Positions 10,023 through 19,406 of a stretch of 35,056 nucleotides of DNA are shown piece after piece. The notes below the pieces were generated by a model that was not told the DNA's origin, did no database searches, and saw only the letters and a list, made by a program, of their open reading frames with translations. Position 1 is the stretch's first letter. Each line of letters begins with the position of its first letter. This DNA comes from Byssothecium circinans (lineage: Eukaryota; Ascomycota; Dothideomycetes; Pleosporales; Massarinaceae): the NCBI GenBank assembly GCA_010015675.1, contig ML976977.1, forward strand, positions 338,576 to 373,631. The letters run 5' to 3'. Both the position numbers and the translations under genes were made by a program.

Positions 10023-10618
10023 ATTCCGTTTTCTTTGGCTTGGGTTTGGGTTTAGCATTAGCGCAGGACGTCGAGCTCCGACAGCAGGAGTCTGTGAATA
10101 GTATCTGTAATATATCACATGCAGAATGCTTGATACCTTTGCGCCAAAAGACTTCCAGGTTGGACCCGGAGGCTAACCTTCCCTGCTCGTTGATATGTTT
10201 CCGCTCACTTGCGTCTTGTCTTTCTGTTCAAGTACCCGGATTTTGTCGTTGTATCTCAAACGTGCGATCGACTTGCGCGCTTCCTTTTCTACAGCCTCAA
10301 TCCTGGACATAGTATTTCTCATCACCGGTGCGCTTGAGCAGTCCCAGTGGCAAAGACTCCAAATGTTCAATGGAGGCAGATGCATATTGTGCGGAAGTTT
10401 TGGCGCTAAGGCTGGACCCCTGCAGGGAGCCCCGTGCTTTTTACGTGTCCACGGGTAGCGTGAGGGCGCGTTTCGCGTTCCCGCGATTATCATCGACTCA
10501 CCCACTGCAACCATAACCACAGTGGTTTTCCTCCCCTCCTCCCACCCTCTCGCCAATATTAGCAAACTTGAAGCTTGAGACTTCCTAGCTCAAACCAATC
10601 GCTTTCATCAATCGCGCC
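10023..10618. other. Intergenic, LPD1 3' end to SLD2 promoter
   Basis: 596 bp between two plus-strand genes. It is not empty: the minus strand from about 10514 to 10173 carries coding-like sequence in two frames, entered separately. The last 100 bp before SLD2 is pyrimidine-rich (10525-10550), consistent with a promoter. Confidence 0.5.
10173..10514 (-). CDS. Possible small gene divergent from SLD2, frame-broken
   Basis: Two adjacent minus-strand stretches look like coding sequence but lie in different frames. The first, 10419-10297, reads QYASASIEHLESLPLGLL then KRTGDEKYYVQ and stops at TGA. The second overlaps its end and reads IEAVEKEARKSIARLRYNDK then IRVLEQKDKTQ, ending at TAG (10173-10175). 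Joining them would need one extra base near 10300; no intron fits between. A possible first exon is ATG GTT GCA (10514-10506) followed by a GTGGGT..TGCAG intron. The composite would be a small, highly charged helical protein. I recognise no family. It could be a decayed gene, a sequence error, or chance. Confidence 0.3.
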   Translation of the reverse strand: MVAVGESMIIAGTRNAPSRYPWTRKKHGAPCRGPALAPKLPHNMHLPPLNIWSLCHWDCSSAPVMRNTMSRIEAVEKEARKSIARLRYNDKIRVLEQKDKTQVSGNISTSREG

Positions 10619-12313
10619 ATGAGCATTCCCGAGGTCACCCAGCGCTGCAACACGCTGCGTTCTGATCTGAAGACTTGGGAGACCAAATTCGCTGCGACAA
10701 ATGGCGGCCGAAAAGCTTCGCGCGAAGATATCAAAGCCGATGCTATCATTGGTACGTACGCAAATGTACCGGGAACTATATACAATACTAACACTATCCA
10801 GCACAAAAGTACAAGGAATACAACAGGCTCCGGGAAACACTCTCAGCTGCACACGATCGAAGCCCCTCGAAACGTTCCGCAACTCGAACAATTGCTCACG
10901 ATGTTGGCCGGATGCAGAGGTTTGCTAACATTGAGGAGGCTGCGCTTTGGAAGAGGAAGAGGGAGGGAAGTAGCGCTCCTACACAGGATGCACTAGTGAA
11001 GAGGAAGCGCGAGGACAATGATATTCATACAAATGAAGCGCTAAAGAAAAAAAAAATTGGACGAGTCGAAGCACACATGAGGACGCCACAGAAGAAGAAA
11101 CCCATCGAAACCAACACCCCCTCGCGACCCTCCTCCTCGCCTGACCAGTCCTTTTCGCCCGCTTTCATTGGACCTACACCGCAGCGCGACGGCAAAGTAC
11201 TCGGCTTGTTTGACATCCTGCCGGAGGAGACACCAAGCAAGAACAGAATGATACTTGGGAGAACGGAGATTAATATCCTGAAGACTCCGAGCAAGACATC
11301 TAGCAAGGCCGACATGGTAGTTACACCGCAGACGACGAGAAAATGGGAGAGAACACCGATGTCAAGCGGGCGAAGATTCTTGTTGAACCAATTCGTCTCG
11401 CCACCAAAGACCGAGCAGGGAACGCCAACGTCTGCTTCGAAGTATCCCCAAACACCTTCATTCTTGCGTCGAGGTGTCAATTTAGCTCCTATTGATGAAA
11501 ATCATGAGCCGACACCGCGAATCGCTCCATGGAAACGGGCGACCTTGTTCAGTCGCTTGAGTGTAGTCCAAGCTGCCCAGGCTAGGAAGAGAAAAGAAGA
11601 GGAGAGATACGATGAGGACGCTGATATTATGCGCGAACTTGAATTGGAAGAGATGGGAGCCCCTTCGGCAAAGAAGCAGAGTTTCCAAGAGAAAATCTCC
11701 GTGGTTATCGAAGATAGCCAACCTGCAATGCCTCTAGGCCCTGACCGTAACCCAGAATCAGAAGAAGATGACGCAAGTGAAGCAGAGGAAGCAGTGGGCC
11801 CGGATGGCAAGCCGAGGAAGGTCTGGAAGAAGAAGGGCTTGAAGAGGCAGACCAGACGCGTAATCAGTAAGTTTAGCACCACCATGTTATCAAAGCATTG
11901 CTAATAGCCCGATAGTGAAACCACATTTCTCGAAACCGGCACCTTTGCCGACCCAAGCACAAGACGACATATTTGAAGAATTCGATAGCGAAGTGCTTGA
12001 GACTCAAACCCAGTCAAATGGGAACGTGGAGGATGATGACCTTTCACAAGACGACGATTCAGATTATGCCAGCGATGTGTCGCATTCGCAAAAGAAGGCA
12101 ATGGTCCAGAAGGCAAAGGCAACTATCAACGCTTCTGCCTCCAAGTCACATAACAGTGAGCAGGGCAAAGACCTGCTGAAGCAAACAAAGGACGGAGCGG
12201 TCAAGAAGGCTGCACGTAAGATCAAAGCTACCGCACACGCAAATTACCAAAGGCTCAAGATTAAGAGTAAAGGGGGAAATGGCGGTAAAGGGCGTTTTGG
12301 ACGGAGACGGTAG
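10619..12313 (+). CDS. SLD2: DNA replication regulator SLD2
   Basis: Replication-initiation factor which, once phosphorylated by CDK, binds Dpb11 and helps load GINS/Pol epsilon onto origins. Exons 10619-10751, 10802-11866 and 11916-12313 (introns 50 and 49 bp) give 531 residues. The diagnostic N-terminus is present: LRSDLKTWETKFA, NGGRKASREDIKAD and IAQKYKEYNRLRE, the pattern shared by Sld2 and the N-terminus of metazoan RecQL4. The rest is low in hydrophobics, with many Ser/Thr-Pro sites suited to CDK (for example around TPSRP, QTPSF, TPRIAPW), acidic clusters (EESEEDDASEAEE-like) and a basic C-terminus ending GGNGGKGRFGRRR. The ATG at 10619 begins the conserved block directly. The family identification is strong even though sequence outside the N-terminus diverges fast. 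Confidence 0.9.
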
Positions 12314-12638
12314 ACGAATGGAAAGCTACGTATGTGCCATCCGGCCCGCTGGAATGGAAATGGAGGTCGTACCTGGTCGGTACGTACGCACAGAGTGCGG
12401 CCCGGTGTCAGCCCTGCGTATTGGATATGCAGAGCCGACCTTGTTTGGAGGAGTGAGATAATCAAATCTGGCGCCTACTATTGTTGCCTCTTGCCTTTGA
12501 GACACAATGTGACCGCTTGATCATCTGCAACATGTTTAGCCAATCGCATTCCTGCTTTGTGTGGTTACCACAGCCAACCTTCAAGTATATCTTTCGAGAG
12601 GGCGTGAACATTTTTAATCATCGTTTTTACTGTTCGTT
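12314..12638. other. Intergenic, SLD2 3' end to RPN12 upstream region
   Basis: 325 bp of ordinary composition between tandem plus-strand genes. I see no RNA gene or repeat. It presumably holds the SLD2 terminator region and the RPN12 promoter. Confidence 0.4.
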
Positions 12639-12884
12639 ATGGCTTATATTCGAAATCGCATCTTTGAAGGGTATGGCGCACCAAGCTCGTCACCGATGAG
12701 ATCGTGGTCAACAACCATGACTAAGCCAAATTTGGTGACTTACCAACAGCCTTACCCGAGCTCGCAGCTCCCGCCTCCACGAAACACCGCAACGAAAGCT
12801 TCACAACCAGCACCTAGACTCAAGCCTACCCCTTCACCCATAGCCCAAGAAATCTCTTCTAAAACCTCACTATCCCCTTCCGCG

Positions 12885-13773
12885 ATGGCCGAGAAGGAGC
12901 TCCAGGATGTGCTCAAGCAGCTCCACCAAACTCTCCAGACACACAAGTACCAACAATCCACAACGCTCCTCTCCCGCGCCAAAGTCGCCCTCCTGCATCT
13001 CAACGCTCTTATTCCCAGCGAAAACACTCCGCGCAAATCCCTCCTCCTCGCGCGCGAAACCCTAGAAATCGGCGCCATCGTCTCCATCCGCCTAAAAGAC
13101 CCGGTATCCTTCACCCGCTACTTCCAGCAGCTACAGCCCTTCTATTCGCTACCAGAGCTTCAAAAAGATGGGGGTAATGCGAGCAAGATCACAGGACTGT
13201 ATCTGCTGCTGCTACTGAGCGATGGCGATTATGCGGGGTTCCATACGCTGTTGGAGACACTGGAGGTGGCGGCTTCGCAGACGGGGAGGGGACTGGAGGA
13301 GGATCAGTTCATTCAGTATCCAATACGGTTGGAGAGGGCGTTGATGGAAGGGAGCTATGATAGGGTTTGGGGCGAGACGAAGAGCGAGAGGGTGCCTAGT
13401 GAGGAGTTTGGCTTGTTCTCAGAGGTACGTCGGCACCATTTTATCGCTTAAGACTACGCATAAACCATCGCCATGCAATCGGATGCTAACGGAAATATAG
13501 GTTCTCATCGGCACAATCCGCAAAGAGATCGCCTCGTGCAGTGAGAAAGCCTACCCCTCCATTCCTGTCGCTGACGCCAAATCACTTCTCTTTCTCGACT
13601 CAGAAGGCAGCGTGGTCAAGTTCGCGAAAGAGTTAGGCTGGGTCGTGAAGGACAGCAGGATATACTTCCCCGCCCAAGACGATGAGTACTCGAGCAAGGA
13701 CATCCTCGTGACGAGCGACCAAGTCATTGAGAATACTCTGGGCTATGCAAGGGAACTGGAGACGATCGTTTGA
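12885..13773 (+). CDS. RPN12: 26S proteasome regulatory subunit RPN12
   Basis: Non-ATPase lid subunit of the 19S regulatory particle, needed for late assembly of the lid with the base. Exons 12885-13424 and 13501-13773 (76-bp intron) encode 270 residues, matching the family (about 260-275). The N-terminus MAEKELQDVLKQLHQTL starts the helical repeats. The CSN8/PSMD8/eIF3K (SAC3/GANP-type) core includes DPVSFTRYFQQLQPFY, SKITGLYLLLLLSDGDYAGFH split around residue 105-125, the RLERALMEGSYDRVW region and the C-terminal winged-helix part with KSLLFLDSEGSVVKFAKE. I chose the ATG at 12885 because homology begins there. The frame is open back to an ATG at 12639, which would add 82 Ser/Pro-rich residues; this may be 5' UTR or an alternative N-terminus. 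Confidence 0.92.
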
Positions 13774-14294
13774 GCTGCAGAAAGAGAAACTGCGGGTGCA
13801 GGGTCAAGAAACCGCGGTGGAGAGGACAGTGCAGATATCTGTACGATATTACATTTGTACGGCTTGGAGTCTACGGCTGGCTTCGGCATGATGGAGCAGC
13901 GTTGGCCTAGCATTATAGATCAGCATGGGAAAATGACCCCATGTACTTTAATGAACTTGATCGAATAACATGACTTCTTGATATGTGCTTATGAGAAAGT
14001 CCGGATCTTGCATCATCTCTCTATAGTATTCGATCTTCCACCTCTCAGCTGCAAGTTTACGGAGCCATAAAGCCTACACCCAGCATAAGAGCTTACCACA
14101 CCAATGTCATTTCACTTGGTACTATTCATTCTCCATCAGAATCACATCTATCACTCCCAGCATACTGGCCCACATCAATGAGCACGGATCATCATTCCCC
14201 CGACATCCGGCATCGCTCTCCGCAAAGACCTCCGAGCATCCATGCAACAGACAGCCCTCGTACTACTGCAACGCACCCACCACAACCCTTCACA
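13774..14294. other. Intergenic, RPN12 3' end to MRPL11 promoter
   Basis: 521 bp. The first half is AT-richer and is the likely RPN12 3' UTR; the second half is C/A-rich and leads into the ribosomal protein gene. The MRPL11 frame is open back to an ATG at 14178. No RNA gene or repeat is evident. Confidence 0.4.
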
Positions 14295-15061
14295 ATGGCG
14301 AAAAAGGCATTAGCGAAGGACCAGATCGTCAAATTGATAGTAGGCGCGGGACAGGCGTCGCCGTCGCCACCTGTCGGTCCCGCGCTGGGTAGTAAGGGAG
14401 TGAAGAGTATGGATTTTTGCAAGGTGAGTAGGTTCTTTTTCCTGCTTGGGAAGGGAGGGAAGATGGAAAAGAGCCAAAAAATCCAGAGCTACTGTCCATG
14501 CGATGCGATTGGAATTGAGTCTATGAAAATGCGGTTGCGATAAGATGATGGGGCGCAACGGCGCATCTTCCCTCCCATCCCATCCCATCCCAACTCCTCT
14601 CCTCTCCTCGCTAACCGCCCCAACTCTCTATTCCACCCACCTAACCGCACCCCCAGGAGTTCAACGCCCGCACCGCACACTACCAACCCGGCACACCCAT
14701 CCCCTGTCTCATAACCGTCCGCCCAGACCGCACCTTCCACTTCCAAACCCGCACCCCCCCCACCGCCACACTCCTCCTCCACGCCGCCGGCGCCCCGGTC
14801 CTCAAAAACAAGATCCGCGGCGCAGGCAACGTCCCCGGGCCCATGAACAATCACGAGGGCCAGACGGGGAAAACGAGCAACGGCTCGCCGACGGTCGGGA
14901 ACGCGGTGAAAGGTACCGTGGGCACGGTCAGTTTGAAACATGTTTGGGAGATTGCGCGGATTAAACAATCAGAGGGGCGGTTGAGGGGGTTGGCGCTTGA
15001 GGGGCTCTGTAGGAGTGTGGTGGGGCAGGCGGGGAGTTTGGGGGTGGTCGTTGTGCCGTGA
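14295..15061 (+). CDS. Mitochondrial large-subunit ribosomal protein L11 (uL11m)
   Basis: Component of the GTPase-associated centre of the mitochondrial ribosome (yeast Mrpl19 orthologue). Two exons, 14295-14423 and 14657-15061, flank a 233-bp intron, the longest in a confidently assigned small gene here, and give 177 residues. The uL11 signature is clear: [49 protein letters not shown], then [15 protein letters not shown] and the C-terminal RNA-binding part with [15 protein letters not shown] and [17 protein letters not shown]. Fungal uL11m often lacks a long cleavable presequence, so the ATG at 14295 is plausible. An in-frame ATG at 14178 would add a 39-residue His/Arg/Pro-rich leader. Exon 2 is very C-rich at its start. 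Confidence 0.92.
14574..14593. repeat. CCCAT tandem repeat in the MRPL11 intron
   Basis: About four copies of a TCCCA/CCCAT pentamer followed by a CTCCT-rich stretch, within intron 14424-14656. Simple-sequence tract; no function inferred. Confidence 0.7.
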
Positions 15062-15881
15062 GGGAGGGGTGGGGGGGCGGGGGGATGAGGTGGTTTGGAG
15101 ATGGGGACGGATCTTGGATGTGTAAGGAACAGGGGGAGAAAGCATATTTGCATTAATGGAGTTCTACGGGATGGAAATGTGGGAATATATGTTTTGGTGA
15201 GGAAGTGGAAGATGGAAGGAGGGCAGGCAAGCAATTGAGAGATTGCTGCCCACCCTCTCTGTCTGTGTGTATCATACGCTTGCCTGTAGAAAAGCTCTGT
15301 ATCATACATCGACGACATTTATTTGATACTGAACTTCTCAAGTCCTTACGATGAATGGGAACTTGGTCAACTCACGGTGCATTATTGATTTCTGGTGGGT
15401 GGTGCGATGGGGACTATCCATTCATTTAACTACTAGCACAACAGACGACGTAAGAACGGACAAAGGGAAGAACATAGCGAGAATGGGTTGCCAAGTACCG
15501 TTCGTTATTATACACCGCTCCCTTCAGGTTTGAATTCACTATTCGGACAATTGGGAAACGAACACCGCATCTTTACAGTACAAATACCTAGCTCACAGGC
15601 ATCATATCATGTCATTCCCATGAAAACTCAACCCAGCATAAAACGCACAAAAGGTAGCGCTTCTTTCCGTCGGTAGAAGGTTTTAATCCTCCATTTTTAC
15701 GCTTCAAACCCGTGCAGTAAAAGCAATGGAGAGACGAAGTCGTGCATTGCTCCATCGTAATCTCCTGTCCAGCGGAACATGTCTCCCCTGAATGAAAAAT
15801 AAGACCGCATTCCCATATCCCCTTAACATCATCCACACTAGCCCGCCGTCCCCCATAGTCCACACGCACCCCTCCCCTCAT
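15062..15881. other. Intergenic, convergent MRPL11 and Zn2Cys6 gene ends
   Basis: 820 bp between converging 3' ends. It begins with a G-rich stretch (15061-15085) right after the MRPL11 stop. The rest is of mixed composition with short overlapping frames (for example minus 15612-15881) lacking any recognisable domain. I see no RNA gene or mobile element. Confidence 0.5.
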
Positions 15882-18244
15882 TCATGAAAACCCATAAATC
15901 CCGCCCTGCTCCTGAAACTTCAACTGATACTCCTTCAAATCCGCCCAATGCCTCAATTCCGCCTCCTCATCCACCACCGACTCGACGCTATTCGGATCGC
16001 TTGTCTCGGGACTGTTGCGTTCGAGCTTGATGAGGATGTCGAGGAACTTGTACAGGTATTCTTGGTGCTGCAGGGCGACGGAGCCTTTGCGTTCTTTGGG
16101 GACTTCGAGGAGCGTACTGGCTATGGAGCGGATCTTTTGCGTCTGGAGAGTAGGTGTGGTCAGTATTGATTTGAGGGGGCGTTTAGACGGAGATAGGGAG
16201 GAGATGAGACTTACGAAGCTATCGCCGTTGGGCTCCATGTTGACCATGTCGATACTTCCAAGCACAACGAGCAGATCTTTGATGACCTGTTCCCGCTCAT
16301 CGGACATGCGCCGCTCGAGCTCGTCCGCTGCAGGTGTGGAGGTTGGCAGTATTCGATCCAGGCCGGTGATTGGGGCACCAGGCGAACTCTGCAGCGCCAT
16401 TTGCGTCCGGGCATTGTTCGACTTCTCCAATAGCACGAAATACTTTTCCACAATATATGAACGGATACTCAAGTGAGTGGCGTAGATGTTCGCCTTTTGA
16501 ATCTCGTACTGCGAAGCGCGGCGTGCCTCCTGAGATTCGGGGCCGTGGAAGCCATTCAGCGCTGGATCTCGCATGCCTAAGAACTCTGGCATGGGCGGAA
16601 AGTAAGGCTTCTTTCGCTGCCCGAATGTGCTGTTCTGGCCGTTCTTGTTGTTGCGGACATGCAAACAGTCGGGGATGTTCTCGAAAGTTTGCTTACACCG
16701 CTGCAGACAGTCGTCGAGCATTCGCTGCTGACGGTCCCAGTCGAAAAGCTCGTCGCTGCCGTACGCCATCTCCGTTGTTGATAACGTCGAATAGGAGAGG
16801 TAGATTCGTGCGTTTATGTTGAAGCCTGTGACTTCTGGTACAACACCAGCTGGTTGTGAATGGATCTCAGTAGGAAAAATGCACGCATCGTCCACTTCAA
16901 GGGGTAGCGGAGGAAGGGGCTCAGTTGGTGTCGAAGGTGCAATATTGAGCTCGCCAAAAGATGCACCGAGTTGTTGCATGGTTCGCACGCCAGCGAACAG
17001 AGTCCAAAACAACCTCCGTCCGATCTGCTCGGTGATTTTGTCTAATTTGGTATCCTTTGAGCCCTCAAAACGTGGTCCATTTGATCCCTTGGACTGAGGC
17101 AAACCTCCTAGGTGAGTGTACCCCTGCTCTTGCGCCTTGTGGAGACCTAGTGAGCGAAGGATGGTCAGACACTCGCCAAAGTACAATCGTAGTTGTCGCC
17201 ATTGGAAGATGTACGCGCCAGTCAACCCCAGGAAATAGCTCGTGCAAGCATCGTATACGTTCAGCAGTGATCGATCCAGATACCCGACTCCACGCGCCTG
17301 AGCGCATACCTCTCGACACTTGTCCACGAGCGACAAATGCGAAGGGTAATAATCGCGCTTTTGTTTGGAGAGGTGTAATCGAGGTTTTCGCGGGAACGAA
17401 GCTACCATAGCCGCTATCATAGAAGCCAGTAGCGCCAGAAACGCGGGATTCCTCGCATCTTCGCGGTTATCCCAGGCTTCCCGGAATGACGGTTCGTGCG
17501 GAAAGGGGCACAGCGGATGTATATAAGTGAAGAAATCGTCTATCAGTGCATTCATGGTAGGGATAGGACATATCGATTCAGCGGAGAGTTGCGGAGGGCG
17601 GGTGGAAAGCTGTGCGAGCGCATGCGCAGCATTGGTGGGAGATGCCGTGTTCGAGGCCTCTGAGCCCAATCCCTCATCAAGCCGACGCTTCTTCTTAATA
17701 GCTTCGGCATGGCGATTGGGGGGACCTCGTCGTCGGCTTGGTCGGTCAAAGGTACATGGGATGTCAAGGGAGGCGCAAGCTCGACACGGCGGGCCAGCTT
17801 CGTCGCACTGCGCATCAATGTCAGTCATAGGCTCCCTAAAAGTCTCTCCTGATGTGTGCGATTGAAGTATGGGAGTTCTACCTTGACCTTCCTTACACTA
17901 CAGGAATCACAAGCTTTCCTCAACCGATTCGTCTTCTGCTGCTGGTGCTCAGCGCTGGCCATGACCTGGGCAGCTGTCGGCGATGTGCCCATTCTCGGAT
18001 CGCTTAGCGCATGATTCGCATGTTGCGCCTGCTGCTGCAGAACATCGTGGATGTTGTCGAGTTTCGGGAACATGTCCTGCGGATACATGCGCGGCTGCTG
18101 GGCTGAGCCCACCTCGCCATTGAGGGCGCCGAGCTGTTGTTGCGCATTGTTCTGCTGCTGCTGCTGCGGCGGCGGCGGCGCAGGATAGATGGGCGTGTAA
18201 TGCGGTTCGTCGGAGCCCGGTGGTGGAGGGTATTGTGACGCCAT
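15882..18244 (-). CDS. Zn2Cys6 fungal-specific transcription factor
   Basis: Nuclear DNA-binding regulator. Exons 18244-17882, 17807-16215 and 16142-15882 (introns 74 and 72 bp) give 738 residues. The binuclear zinc cluster is complete: Cys112-X2-Cys115-X6-Cys122-X6-Cys129-X2-Cys132-X6-Cys139, read as CDSCSVRKVK joined across intron 1 to CDEAGPPCRACASLDIPC, followed by the basic linker RPSRRRGPPNRHAEAIKKK. The N-terminus before it is Pro/Gln-rich, including poly-Pro and poly-Gln tracts. The fungal_trans regulatory domain follows (from about residue 190: FFTYIHPLCPFPHEPSF, then VGYLDRSLLNVYDACTSYFL and LYFGECLTILRSLGLHK). The target pathway is unknown and the neighbours give no hint. The second intron (16143-16214) is a multiple of three with no stop, so a retained form would carry 24 extra residues. 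Confidence 0.9.
18152..18180. repeat. CTG/CGG trinucleotide tract in the Zn2Cys6 gene
   Basis: Five CTG units (18152-18166) run straight into about four CGG units. On the coding minus strand they read as poly-Pro followed by poly-Gln in the N-terminal activation-type region. Likely length-variable. Confidence 0.8.
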
Positions 18245-19406
18245 CTGGTGTTGGGGACAGGTGAAGCGATAGACGACGTTGCCGATGATCTCCCGCAACG
18301 ACGGATATAATATCAAAGTAGTCTGCGTGCCTGAATCAGCAGCTAGGACGCCGGGGAGTGTATTGGGGATTGGTAGAGGCTATTCCATATTCCCCAAAAG
18401 CTGGCAATCCGCAACACGTTATTTTCGCCGAGTTCGACCGCACGGCGTTATTCAGAAAGCAACTTTTCCGAGCACAACTCACTTGACGCGTATCTTGGTC
18501 GAGTTCGAAAGCGCGCTGAGGTTAACGCGACATGTCTAGCTCATAGTGGACGTGCCAATGGCTAGGGTAGCAGCCGTGTGTGAGGGAAAGGGTGGGTTGT
18601 TGAGGTCCTTGAAACGCTGCTACCATTCTTTCTGTGCCTGACTAAAACCTACCCTTCTAGGAACAGCATCGTACGTCAAACCCTGTGGAGTCGTGGCCCA
18701 ACACCGTTTACACTTCGTATTTATGCGCCTTACTATCAGCAATTATGTTACAACTACCTCAGGCTCTCATTGTTCGACATTATCCACAGTCATCCCATAT
18801 TGGTTCTATCTGTCGAAGTGTGGCAGCTCTCCTAGCCAATCAAAGCGACCAGCACAACCCAACGATCCATATTCAACGTTCGAGCTGCAGATCCCGAGCA
18901 TCCCGAACGTATATATGGTGAGTTAGACGTTAAAAGGCAGATAGAAATAGAAGAATACAATGCCGGCGCAAACATAACATGCTATAAGCAGTGTCTGAGT
19001 TGTGACGGGAAACTGAGAAGCAAGCTTTTTAAAATGCATTAAAAGTCTCTGATCATTCAACGTTGTATCTCTCTAAAAACGTCCTTGGTATATTTACGCC
19101 CGCTGACCGCTAAGAGTTTGGAGTGAGTGAAGACAAAAACATACCACGCTCAGAGTCGTCGTGATACACAAAACCGCATTGAGACTTCGTCTTCCTACAG
19201 AGTATCCCAACGCCTGCAATGACTGTCATCAAGTTGCCGCTCGGACAAACGCCTTGTACCACTTCCACAGGCCCAAACGAGGGAAAGCATCGTGCTAGAC
19301 TTTTGACACTTGACTTTACGTAGAGTGGGGCCTTTCACTAGCATCCTCCCTTTCACTATATCTTCACCTTGGGTTCTGTCTGGTATTCTTACCAGACTGG
19401 TACCTG
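18245..19406. other. Intergenic, Zn2Cys6 gene promoter side
   Basis: About 1.16 kb between the transcription-factor start and the stop of the F-box gene, both minus strand. It presumably contains a long 5' region for the regulator and the F-box 3' UTR. I looked for tRNA-like sequences, repeats and coding signals on both strands and support none. Short frames at 18685-18926 (plus) have no family resemblance. Confidence 0.5.

Noticed and set aside
15612..15881. 89-codon minus-strand frame directly after the Zn2Cys6 stop
   Set aside because: Lies in the probable 3' UTR, no domain, no ATG-led conserved start.
18600..19200. tRNA or other structured RNA in the long spacer before the F-box gene
   Set aside because: No T-loop GTTCGANNC with matching acceptor stem could be paired by eye.
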